A stretch of DNA of 5,744 nt from JBBRHH01 sp038222915 (GTDB taxonomy: Bacteria; Planctomycetota; Phycisphaerae; Tepidisphaerales; Tepidisphaeraceae), in the NCBI GenBank assembly GCA_038222915.1, contig JBBRHH010000411.1:1-5744 (forward strand), written 5' to 3'. Position numbers and translations under genes: made by a program. The notes beneath the pieces were generated by a model, which was not told where the DNA came from, ran no database searches, and saw only the letters and a program-made list of their open reading frames with translations. The first letter of the stretch is position 1. Every line of letters begins with the position of its first letter. Below are positions 1 through 5,744 of the stretch, piece by piece.

Positions 1-984
1 GGGCATGTTCCCATACACCACCCTCGGCGTGCCCGTCACCATCGAATGAATGATCAAGCTGCCATATTCCTGGCTGCGATGTGCGTCCATTGGCTCGTCC
101 GTTTTGCTGAACGTTTTCATCCGCTCAAACTCCTCGACGATCCCATCGCAGCGCCGCAGATATTCATCAATCGGCACATCAAATCTTCTGATCTGCTCCG
201 CCCCATGCCGCATAAAGTAAGGACAATACTCAGCGCTATGTTCGGAAGATTCAGTCACGAAATAGCCAAGGCGTTTCATCAGCTCAAACCGGACCTTATT
301 GGTGCAATATTTGGCCGGGTCGTTCATCGCCTCAAACAGCCGTGGATAAAGATCCTCGCCGTCCTTCTCCAGCCGCAGATAAAACGCCATGTGGTTGACG
401 CCCGCGCAGGTAAATGCCACCTCGGCCGGGTCAATGCCGATATATCCCATGATTTCATTCAGCGTCCCCTGCACGCTATGGCAAAGGCCCACCGCGCGCA
501 CATCGCTCGTCCGCGACAGCGTCTGCATGTTCATGCTCATCGGGTTCGAATAGTTCAGCAGTGTCGCCCTCGGGCAAACCTCCATCATGTCCCGCGCCAG
601 TCCCGTCAACATCGGGAAAGTCCGCAGCGCCCGAAACAACCCGCCCGGCCCCGTCGTGTCGGCAATCGTAAAATTCAGCCCATATTTGCGCGGAATCTCA
701 AAATCAACCAGCGTGGAATTAAAGCCCCCGATCTGCACCATGTTGATGACAAAGTCCGCCCCCTCCAGCGCCTTGCGCCGATCCTGAGTGGCCGAAATGC
801 ACGGCTCCGCCCCAAGCGATTTCGCCACCTTCCGGCACAAATTCGCCCCAACCTCCAGCCGCTCCCCATCAATATCCATGTAAGAAAAAGTGGCCTTCCG
901 AAACTCCGGAAATCCCAGAATATCCCCCGTCAAATTCTTGGAAAAGACCACGCTGCCCGCGCCGATCATTGCAACTTTGATCAC
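1..984 (-). CDS. melA: Alpha-galactosidase, glycoside hydrolase family 4 (MelA type), 3' end cut by window
   Basis: This is a cytoplasmic GH4 enzyme expected to hydrolyse alpha-galactosides such as melibiose or raffinose. The family uses NAD+ and a divalent metal (usually Mn2+) in a redox elimination-addition mechanism. Seen in the 328 residues present: the nucleotide-binding start IGAGSVVF (7-14), the dinucleotide-fold acidic pair D37/D39, QIGGF (84-88), IADTTGPGG (107-115), LNYSNPM (143-149), CHSVQGT (168-174) with the metal-ligand Cys168, GVNHMAF (195-201) with metal-ligand His198, and GYFVTESSEHSAEY (240-253). These match the order and wording of E. coli MelA as I remember it. CHS after the Cys, not CD or CN, fits the alpha-galactosidase branch rather than the alpha-glucosidase branch. 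MelA-type proteins are about 450 residues, so roughly 120 C-terminal residues lie beyond position 1. The start is GTG: an in-frame TAA lies two codons upstream, GGAG sits 6 bases before it, and the next ATG (codon 6) would cut into the nucleotide-binding motif. Confidence 0.93.
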   Translation of the reverse strand, partial: MIKVAMIGAGSVVFSKNLTGDILGFPEFRKATFSYMDIDGERLEVGANLCRKVAKSLGAEPCISATQDRRKALEGADFVINMVQIGGFNSTLVDFEIPRKYGLNFTIADTTGPGGLFRALRTFPMLTGLARDMMEVCPRATLLNYSNPMSMNMQTLSRTSDVRAVGLCHSVQGTLNEIMGYIGIDPAEVAFTCAGVNHMAFYLRLEKDGEDLYPRLFEAMNDPAKYCTNKVRFELMKRLGYFVTESSEHSAEYCPYFMRHGAEQIRRFDVPIDEYLRRCDGIVEEFERMKTFSKTDEPMDAHRSQEYGSLIIHSMVTGTPRVVYGNMP

Positions 985-990
985 ACGTTA

Positions 991-994
991 CTCC
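991..994 (-). promoter_or_regulatory. Shine-Dalgarno sequence of the GH4 gene
   Basis: GGAG on the minus strand, 6 bases upstream of the GTG at 984-982. It decides the start: an in-frame TAA at 990-988 rules out anything further upstream, and this spacing fits GTG rather than the ATG five codons later. Confidence 0.7.
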
Positions 995-1115
995 GCAAAT
1001 ACGTCACAAGCATCCATACGAAAGTTTCGGCCAGATGATCTTCGATTCAGGGATTGGTAAAGGCAAGCGGGACGGGAAGCCTTCCGCCTGCGGATCGGAT
1101 ATACTCCTATAGCAC

Positions 1116-1120
1116 AGGAG
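1116..1120 (+). promoter_or_regulatory. Shine-Dalgarno sequence of the DUF4058 gene
   Basis: AGGAG, followed by a 5-base spacer (AGCCG) and ATG at 1126. It selects this ATG over the in-frame TTG at 1054, which would add 24 residues ahead of the conserved family start MPSPFPGMDPYLE. Confidence 0.75.
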
Positions 1121-1125
1121 AGCCG

Positions 1126-1920
1126 ATGCCGAGCCCATTTCCGGGAATGGATCCATATCTTGAGCTGCATTGGGGCGACATCCATAGCCGCCTGGTGGCA
1201 TACTCCTCCGATGCGTTGAATGCGGTACTCCCTGATGACCTCGTATCGCGCGTCGAGGAACGTGTCGCGATCGCTCCCGAAGAAGAGGATCTGACACGAT
1301 TTGTCATCCCCGATGTCCTCGTCAGCGAGAGCGCACCCATTGTGGCGTCATCCCCAACCGCCAACGCTGCCAACGTCGGCGTCGTCGCAGACCCAATTGT
1401 ATTGCTTGCGCAGATGGAACCACGCACCGAGCGTTACATCACAATCATTGATGCGAAAACTGAGCGATTGGTGACAGTCATCGAGTTTCTAAGCCCGACC
1501 AATAAACGTCGCGGCGAATCAATGCGCGACTATCGCAGCAAGCGTGCAGAGCTTCTCGAAGCCGACGTCAGTGTCGTCGAGATAGACCTTGTGCGCGAAG
1601 GCGACTGGCTTGCCTTGTTGCGTTCATATGTTCTTCATTCCAGGCACTACACGACATACCGGGCGACCATTCGCCGCGCCGAAAAGCCTGGTCGCGTGGA
1701 ACTCTATCGAATGCCCTTGCGTCAGAAGCTTGCTCTAACGCCTGTCCCGCTCCGGCACGGCGAACAGGATGTAACTCTCGACTTGCAGGAAATGATCAAT
1801 CAATCTTACCTCAAGGGCCGTTACGACCGCACCGACTATCGGCGGCCATGCGATCCCCCATTGGAAGGCCAAGACGCGGAGTGGGCAAACGAAGTGCTGC
1901 GACAAGCTGGCCGTCAGTAA
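1126..1920 (+). CDS. DUF4058 family protein
   Basis: This 264-residue protein belongs to the uncharacterised DUF4058 family, common in planctomycetes and cyanobacteria. Seen: the family N-terminus MPSPFPGMDPYLE (1-13) followed by W16 and H20, then IPDV (61-64), VIEFLSPTNK (118-127), YRSKRAELL (136-144) and VEIDLVREGDW (151-161). It has no signal peptide or membrane segment, so it is probably cytoplasmic. The length is normal for the family, so the gene looks intact. The layout of a PD dipeptide, an E-x-LSP strand, a Lys and a later hydrophobic-EID strand recalls Uma2 (DUF820) proteins of the PD-(D/E)XK nuclease fold, with D63, E120 and K127 as candidate active-site residues. That fold link is my inference, not an established function. 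The ATG is chosen over the upstream TTG because it has AGGAG at the right distance and begins the conserved motif. The gene is transcribed divergently from the GH4 gene and converges on the membrane-protein gene. Confidence 0.88.
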   Translation: MPSPFPGMDPYLELHWGDIHSRLVAYSSDALNAVLPDDLVSRVEERVAIAPEEEDLTRFVIPDVLVSESAPIVASSPTANAANVGVVADPIVLLAQMEPRTERYITIIDAKTERLVTVIEFLSPTNKRRGESMRDYRSKRAELLEADVSVVEIDLVREGDWLALLRSYVLHSRHYTTYRATIRRAEKPGRVELYRMPLRQKLALTPVPLRHGEQDVTLDLQEMINQSYLKGRYDRTDYRRPCDPPLEGQDAEWANEVLRQAGRQ

Positions 1921-1922
1921 AC

Positions 1923-3608
1923 TCATTCCTCGATCGCATATATCCATGCCTCGCCATCATGAAATCGCAACTTGAGTCTCGGATCACTCCGCGGCTTGCC
2001 ATCGATCAGATATCCAAACCCCATCTTTCGGCGAAGCGCCGTGTAATCCTCTACGCCAAGTAAATCCCAAAGGTGCTTGCCTTCTGCCGCCACGCTTTGC
2101 GGCTCGCGCGAAATGTATCCCCACGCCAGCGGTTTCTCGTGAATGGTCTGATAGTACAGGCTGGCAAACATATCCGACTTGAGATCAATCACCCCGCCGC
2201 GCTCCGGCAACGATTGAAGTTCCCGTACATATCGCGGCACCGCCGGCGCAGTAAGCAGAAACGCCGCCGGGCAGGATTCGATGACAATCAAAGCGATCAT
2301 GCACCAGCCAATTGGATGTAGCTTCCCGGATAGCTTTCTCTTCAACGTCGCAAACCCACACGCCGCCAGCACCGCCAAAGCAATCTGCACCATCACCATC
2401 ATGCGTACCGGCATTCCAGACATCCGCAGCGGCGGGAAAATCTCCTCCAGAAGCGCATACGGCATCGACAAGTCGCTATCACGCCCGCCGATCCACAGTC
2501 GCGGGCCAAGCGAAAGGACGAAGAATACCCCCGCCACACTCAGCCAGTACCCCCTCCCGCCCGGGCCTTTTGGATCCCGTGACCCTCGACGCCACCACCC
2601 AATCACCGCGAGCATGATCGTCCCCCACCCGAGGTAAACACAAGGTTCCACCGCATTCCGGGGCGCCGCGCCAACCATCTCCCAATAACCACGCGTTAAT
2701 CCAGCCCAGCGCCACGAAATCCCCGGCACAAATCCTCCAAAAAGATCATTGCTCCACACGGCCGGATCATGCGCCAACTGAAATGGATCACGCTGATTCG
2801 CCAGGATCACACGAATCGCAAGCACGCCCGTCGTAGCCCCCGCACAAATCAAAAATGTAATCAACGGAAGTACGTAATTCTTTAGTGGAACATCGCCCCT
2901 CTTCAGCAACTGTGCCGCCCCCATCAGCACGCCGGCAATCACGCAGTAGAACAAATAATAATGATCGCAAAGTTCCACCAGTAACAGCACGCCGCTGGCC
3001 GCGATCGCCATTCCAATACTCGGGCGCCGTAAGAGACGCAGCAGGCAGAGCAGACAAAGGGGCACCCACTCCAGCGACACCAACTGCAGATGACCGCGCG
3101 CATGGGCGAAGTGATAAGCCGAAAAAGTAACCACAAATCCCGCGAGGATCGCGCCTGCATACGACCGCGAAACCTCATACGCCAGAAGAAACATGGTCCA
3201 GCCGCACACCACAAACGAAAAAATCACAATCACGTTGTGCGTCTGAACCAGCGACATGAACCGCAGCAGGGGGATCGCCAGCAAACCATTAAATGGATTG
3301 AGCGTGTGCCCGAGCAGCGTCGTCCCGCCAGGAAAATGCAGCATCGCAGTCTGAAGCGGTGACTGGTGCAACTGCGTGACGGCCTTGTTCACCCACCATA
3401 AATTCCAGACGTTTTGAAGCCCGTCGTCAGCGCCGGTCAAAAAGTGCGTCGAAATGAACTGAACCGCCGGCCAGGTGAGGGCGACGAAGGTCAGGAGGTA
3501 GAGAACCAGCGGGGTGAGCACGAATGAAAGAAACCATCGCAGGCGCTGCGTTGACGCGCTGTTCGTCATACCGGTCATTTGTTTCGGCATCGCGCCGTTG
3601 ATGGTCAT
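1923..3608 (-). CDS. Polytopic membrane protein, putative GT-C-type glycosyltransferase
   Basis: This 561-residue integral membrane protein has about 11-12 hydrophobic segments, at roughly 25-49, 125-146, 151-168, 175-193, 197-213, 216-235, 245-269, 323-339, 354-373, 403-422 and 432-456, then a soluble C-terminal part (457-561). The first extracytoplasmic loop contains GADDGLQNVWNLWW (59-72). An acidic pair here, just after the first membrane helix, is the hallmark position of the metal/donor site in GT-C transferases that use polyprenyl-phosphate sugars. A His-rich stretch, FAHARGHLQLVSLEWVPL (167-184), also recalls large bacterial membrane proteins of unknown function with this layout. The sugar and acceptor cannot be told. 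I use the ATG at 3608, with AGGA 11 bases upstream (3620-3623). A TTG at 3659 would add 17 polar residues and overlaps the stop of the preceding small gene. It is the last gene of the minus-strand cluster. A non-enzymatic membrane protein cannot be excluded. Confidence 0.72.
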   Translation of the reverse strand: MTINGAMPKQMTGMTNSASTQRLRWFLSFVLTPLVLYLLTFVALTWPAVQFISTHFLTGADDGLQNVWNLWWVNKAVTQLHQSPLQTAMLHFPGGTTLLGHTLNPFNGLLAIPLLRFMSLVQTHNVIVIFSFVVCGWTMFLLAYEVSRSYAGAILAGFVVTFSAYHFAHARGHLQLVSLEWVPLCLLCLLRLLRRPSIGMAIAASGVLLLVELCDHYYLFYCVIAGVLMGAAQLLKRGDVPLKNYVLPLITFLICAGATTGVLAIRVILANQRDPFQLAHDPAVWSNDLFGGFVPGISWRWAGLTRGYWEMVGAAPRNAVEPCVYLGWGTIMLAVIGWWRRGSRDPKGPGGRGYWLSVAGVFFVLSLGPRLWIGGRDSDLSMPYALLEEIFPPLRMSGMPVRMMVMVQIALAVLAACGFATLKRKLSGKLHPIGWCMIALIVIESCPAAFLLTAPAVPRYVRELQSLPERGGVIDLKSDMFASLYYQTIHEKPLAWGYISREPQSVAAEGKHLWDLLGVEDYTALRRKMGFGYLIDGKPRSDPRLKLRFHDGEAWIYAIEE

Positions 3609-3655
3609 CTCTACGAAAGTCCTTCCACCGTCTCGCGCGCGATCTGATGCCAGTG

Positions 3656-3787
3656 TCAAATGTAACTTTCAATCCGAACTCCAACCGGCGGCTCGCAGTC
3701 AAAGTCAAAGTCCACCACAGCTTCAGTGGTGTAACCGCACATGGGGCAGCGGGTCAGCCGAAACAACTCATCGATCTCGTCACCCAT
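3656..3787 (-). CDS. Small CPxCG-motif (zinc-ribbon-like) protein, 43 residues
   Basis: A short reading frame with good gene character lies between the export lipoprotein and membrane-protein genes. It starts with ATG at 3787, 18 bases after the upstream stop, with GAGG 7 bases before the ATG. The product is acidic at its N-terminus (MGDEIDELF) and carries CPMCGY at 14-19, then an acidic-aromatic DFDFDC (26-31), then PPVGVRIESYI to the end. The CPxCG knuckle plus Cys31 suggests metal binding, but only three cysteines are present, so a zinc site would need a non-Cys ligand or a dimer. It faintly resembles the 'cysteine-rich CPXCG' small-protein family (CPYCG, then a DC element), without that family's second CC pair. 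No signal peptide or membrane helix is seen, so it is probably cytoplasmic. Function is unknown. Third codon positions are GC-rich in the first half and less so near the end. Confidence 0.62.
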   Translation of the reverse strand: MGDEIDELFRLTRCPMCGYTTEAVVDFDFDCEPPVGVRIESYI

Positions 3788-3794
3788 TGTGCCG

Positions 3795-3798
3795 CCTC
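3795..3798 (-). promoter_or_regulatory. Shine-Dalgarno sequence of the small CPxCG gene
   Basis: GAGG on the minus strand, 7 bases upstream of the ATG at 3787. It lies in the 18-base gap after the lipoprotein stop codon and is a main reason for believing that the 43-residue frame is translated. Confidence 0.55.
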
Positions 3799-3805
3799 AA
3801 AACAA

Positions 3806-4492
3806 CTACTCATGCTTCCCACACGGCCGAACAGTGTTCTCACCCTGCGTCACCGCCGAAGGCTGCGTCACCGGAATATTCGACTTCCGCCGCAGTGGCG
3901 TCCGCGTCACTTCAAGAATGTCCCCATCCTCCAGCAGATAATCCGCTGGCTTTCCACCCTCGTCGAACATCGGCCCATAATCCACAAGGATCGTCCGATC
4001 CGGCCCGCCATTCTTCCCCGGCCGCACCAGCCGCACCTGTGCCGGCCAAATCGTCTCGTCAAATCCAACAGTATTCAGAGCACTCGTAACCGTCTCGCAC
4101 GCGACAAACGTGTATTTGTCCTGCGTCGCCACCCCATACCCATAAGCAAAAAAATGCCGGCTGCGTGCGCACACGTCGATGTTCAGTTTTGCGCCGGGAT
4201 GTTTGCGCTGCACGGCGCTGTGCAAGCTGGTCGCCAGTTCATCCGGAGATTTCCCCGCCGCCTGAAATCCACCCAGTCCTTCAAACGTCACCAGCCCGTC
4301 TTCACCCACCGCCGCTTTCTTCAAATGAAGTTCCGGAATTTCCGGTGCACGAATCTCGATCTTGTCGGGCGATTGGATGCTGTACGTGCAAACCGCCGGA
4401 GGCGGCCGAAAAATTGTTTCTCGAGCTGGTGGGTTGTCTTCCGCGCAGCCTATCAGGCAGAACAAGAGCAGGGGGAGCAGGTTCCATCGCAT
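3806..4492 (-). CDS. Polysaccharide export (Wza/OPX-like) lipoprotein
   Basis: This 228-residue lipoprotein of the outer-membrane polysaccharide export type would help move a capsule or exopolysaccharide across the envelope. The signal peptide has R2, a hydrophobic core (5-14) and lipobox LIGC with Cys16 as the lipidated residue. Residues 37-107 follow the Poly_export pattern: YSIQSPDKIEI, then VGEDGLVTFEGLGGFQAAG, then a PDELATSL helix and LNIDV. Residues 113-195 follow an SLBB-type beta-grasp pattern: FFAYGYG, ETVTSALNTVGF (133-144), VRLVRPG (153-159) and DYLLEDGDILEV (184-195). The usual V-x-x-PG turn of SLBB domains is replaced by VATQDKY. It is shorter than E. coli Wza (about 380 residues), with one SLBB-like domain and a polar 30-residue tail instead of the amphipathic helix that forms the Wza pore. 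The start is the only one available, since an in-frame stop lies at 4525-4523. The Shine-Dalgarno is weak (GGCGG about 12 bases upstream). It lies 56 bases after the propeller gene. Confidence 0.85.
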   Translation of the reverse strand: MRWNLLPLLLFCLIGCAEDNPPARETIFRPPPAVCTYSIQSPDKIEIRAPEIPELHLKKAAVGEDGLVTFEGLGGFQAAGKSPDELATSLHSAVQRKHPGAKLNIDVCARSRHFFAYGYGVATQDKYTFVACETVTSALNTVGFDETIWPAQVRLVRPGKNGGPDRTILVDYGPMFDEGGKPADYLLEDGDILEVTRTPLRRKSNIPVTQPSAVTQGENTVRPCGKHE

Positions 4493-4548
4493 CGCAGGAG
4501 TGTACCGCCGCCGATGGCCGGGTTACAGGTAATCTTCATCCACGCCGA

Positions 4549-5744
4549 TCACAGGTCTTCCACATGCACCGCGTGCGTTGTCGGATGAATCCATGTGTAG
4601 CTCACATGTCCGCCGGGGCTCTCTGCCGCCGACAGCGGCCGCAGGATGCCGCTCAGCAGCTTCGTCGAAACCCATGACGAACCAGATCCATCCGCGCGGT
4701 ACACCGTGTTGGTTGTGCCGTCATGATAGATAACCTGCGGATCGCCGCTGATCGCATCAACGACCATCGTTCCCAAAAGCGACGAACCAGTGGCGGCGGT
4801 TTGCAGCACCGTGCTGATATGGTCGTAAATCACATATTGCAGTTTGCTCGCGGCGGCGTCATAGAACAGGATCGACGGCAGATCATTGACGTTTTGCAGT
4901 GTGATGCTGCGCGCAACCCCCTGGGCTTGGGAGATCACATGCGTGCTCCAGCCTGAATCCTCCAACGTCGCATATTTCACATCGTTGTCAGCGTCGTGCG
5001 AATACGCCACCGCCCAGTGTCCGCTCGCCGCGTCGATCCCGGCACTGCTGGTCTTTCCGGAAATTCCGGTGGAATCCACCGTTGTGCGGCTCCACTGCTG
5101 GTGCGCCGGCGTCGCAAACTTCAGCGACTGATTTGCTTCATCATAATAACTGATGCCCGGATGGTTCGTCGAATCATACGCCAGCGACGGATATAGCCCG
5201 ACATTCCCGGAGTGCGCCACAATCTCAATCACCCACCGCTTATTGACCAGATGCGCGTATTTCAGGTCTTTGTTGGTTGCATCGTAATACGCCACGCCCG
5301 GCCTCCCCTTGCTGTCCACAGCCACCGACAAAAAGCTGCCAACCCTCCCCTTCTGATCGACAGTAAGCGGCTTTGTCCAAACCCCATGCCCGTTACGCGA
5401 CGCCGCCATCAATGAATGATGCGCCGTGTCGTACCACGCCAGATTCAAGCGCCCCTTGGAATCAAACGCGATGCTATTCGCCCCCGCCGTCTTGAAACTC
5501 GGCGCTGTCGCAGGCGTGATCGGCTCTTTCAAATCTACTTTGGCATTGGCGCTTCCCACCGTCACCGTGTTCCGTACCGGCTTCGAGACCCCCGGCCCGC
5601 TGAACTTCACCGTGTACGTTCCCTCCGGCACCTGCATCTGATATCCGCCGGCCGTCATCGTCGTCGTCGAAAACGTTCCGCCCGTCCCCACGATGCTCAC
5701 GTTTACATTCGCCAGCCCTTCGCCCGCCGTATAGTTGCCGTCCA
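4549..5744 (-). CDS. Secreted repeat protein: GEGL-type Ig-like module plus seven propeller-like repeats, 5' end beyond window
   Basis: Only the C-terminal 397 residues are visible; the frame runs open off the right edge. A GTG at 5700 lies inside a domain and is not a real start. The fragment opens with DGNYTAGEGLANVNVSIVG (1-19), then GGYQMQVPEGTYTVKFSGPG (32-51) and a VTVGSANAKVDL strand (60-71). This is a carboxypeptidase-regulatory/SdrD-B-like beta-sandwich of the kind found in exported planctomycete proteins, with a D-x-N-x-GE element that may bind calcium. From about residue 89 to the end come seven units of about 45-50 residues with the core 'hydrophobic-x-D-S-x-G-x-P-x-(V/I)-x-Y-Y-D-x-x-N-x-x-L-K-(Y/F)-A ... 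W', best seen in units 2 and 3. The count and length suggest a seven-bladed beta-propeller, probably a binding or scaffold domain. No catalytic motif is recognised. The missing N-terminus should hold the signal peptide and perhaps another domain. Confidence 0.8.
   Translation of the reverse strand, partial: DGNYTAGEGLANVNVSIVGTGGTFSTTTMTAGGYQMQVPEGTYTVKFSGPGVSKPVRNTVTVGSANAKVDLKEPITPATAPSFKTAGANSIAFDSKGRLNLAWYDTAHHSLMAASRNGHGVWTKPLTVDQKGRVGSFLSVAVDSKGRPGVAYYDATNKDLKYAHLVNKRWVIEIVAHSGNVGLYPSLAYDSTNHPGISYYDEANQSLKFATPAHQQWSRTTVDSTGISGKTSSAGIDAASGHWAVAYSHDADNDVKYATLEDSGWSTHVISQAQGVARSITLQNVNDLPSILFYDAAASKLQYVIYDHISTVLQTAATGSSLLGTMVVDAISGDPQVIYHDGTTNTVYRADGSGSSWVSTKLLSGILRPLSAAESPGGHVSYTWIHPTTHAVHVEDL
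4552..5478 (-). repeat. Seven degenerate protein-level repeats (about 135-150 bp each)
   Basis: The repeats encode propeller-like blades. Matching segments at the start of successive units are NSIAFDSKGRLNLAWYD, FLSVAVDSKGRPGVAYYD, YPSLAYDSTNHPGISYYD, SSAGIDAASGHWAVAYSHD, RSITLQNVNDLPSILFYD, GTMVVDAISGDPQVIYHD and LSAAESPGGHVSYTWIH. Units 1-4 are the most alike; units 5-7 have drifted. The last unit stops after its first strands, as expected if the N-terminal part supplies the closing strand of the ring. The DNA copies have diverged too far to be a recent tandem duplication. Confidence 0.72.

Larger units (their letters stand above)
985..1125. other. Divergent intergenic region between the GH4 and DUF4058 genes
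   Basis: These 141 bases must carry the 5' signals of both flanking genes. On the plus strand, TATACT at 1100-1105 resembles a sigma70 -10 box, but I find no convincing -35 box 16-18 bases upstream. Two short overlapping palindromes lie just before it: GGAAG-C-CTTCC (1075-1085) and TCCGC-CT-GCGGA (1083-1094). Their arms are only 5 bp, so they could be an operator or could be chance in GC-rich DNA. I see no convincing promoter for the minus-strand gene. Only the gene arrangement is certain; the regulatory reading is tentative. Confidence 0.35.

Noticed and set aside
46..1038. Long open frame of 330 codons on the plus strand
   Set aside because: It is antisense to the GH4 gene, whose minus-strand product carries a full run of family motifs. 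The plus-strand translation is rich in Arg, His and Pro with no recognisable domain, typical of a shadow frame in GC-rich DNA.
1054..1125. N-terminal extension of the DUF4058 gene from a TTG at 1054
   Set aside because: The 24 extra residues precede the conserved family start, and the ATG at 1126 has a clear AGGAG at 5 bases.
3698..3712. Tandem GACTTT repeat (minus strand) as a regulatory repeat
   Set aside because: It is fully explained as codons for D-F-D-F-D in the small protein and has only two and a half copies.
3713..3731. Inverted repeat CACCAC-7-GTGGTG as a possible terminator
   Set aside because: The stem is only 6 bp with a 7-base loop, no T-run follows on either strand, and it lies inside the small CPxCG coding frame.
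3647..4588. Long open frame of 313 codons on the plus strand
   Set aside because: It is antisense to the OPX lipoprotein and the small CPxCG gene. Its product is Arg/His/Pro-rich without domains, while the minus strand encodes a lipobox and export domains.
5698..5700. GTG as the start of the propeller gene
   Set aside because: The frame stays open upstream to the window edge and encodes the conserved DGNY..GEGL part of the same domain, so the GTG is an internal Val codon.

Overview
The window holds six protein-coding genes packed closely together, with no gene-free stretch longer than about 200 bases and no RNA gene, insertion sequence or CRISPR array that I can see. The mix suggests a Planctomycetes (PVC-group) chromosome: moderately high GC, a DUF4058 protein, a secreted protein with a 'GEGL' calcium-type module joined to propeller repeats, and a short lipoprotein of the polysaccharide-export type. 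The lineage is inferred from gene content only. No marker gene is present.

Left part (1-984, minus strand): the N-terminal three quarters of a glycoside hydrolase family 4 alpha-galactosidase (MelA type), cut by the left window edge. It is separated by a 141-base divergent intergenic region from a plus-strand DUF4058 gene (1126-1920). I place the DUF4058 start at an internal ATG with a clear Shine-Dalgarno sequence rather than at the more upstream TTG.

Right part (1923-5744, minus strand): four genes that read as one transcription unit. In transcription order they are a secreted protein with seven propeller-like repeats (5' end beyond the window), a Wza/OPX-like polysaccharide-export lipoprotein, a 43-residue CPxCG cysteine protein that is easy to miss, and a polytopic membrane protein that looks like a GT-C-type glycosyltransferase. 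Gaps are 56, 18 and about 47 bases, and I see no terminator between them. The last gene ends 2 bases from the stop of the DUF4058 gene, so the two transcripts converge tail to tail.

Working interpretation: the minus-strand cluster makes or exports a cell-surface glycan or glycosylated product. The OPX lipoprotein would be the envelope export part, the membrane protein a candidate lipid-linked-sugar transferase, and the propeller protein a secreted surface component. The CPxCG protein has no clear role. The alpha-galactosidase and DUF4058 genes have no obvious functional link to this cluster. All assignments rest on motif recognition from the sequence alone, with no database search.
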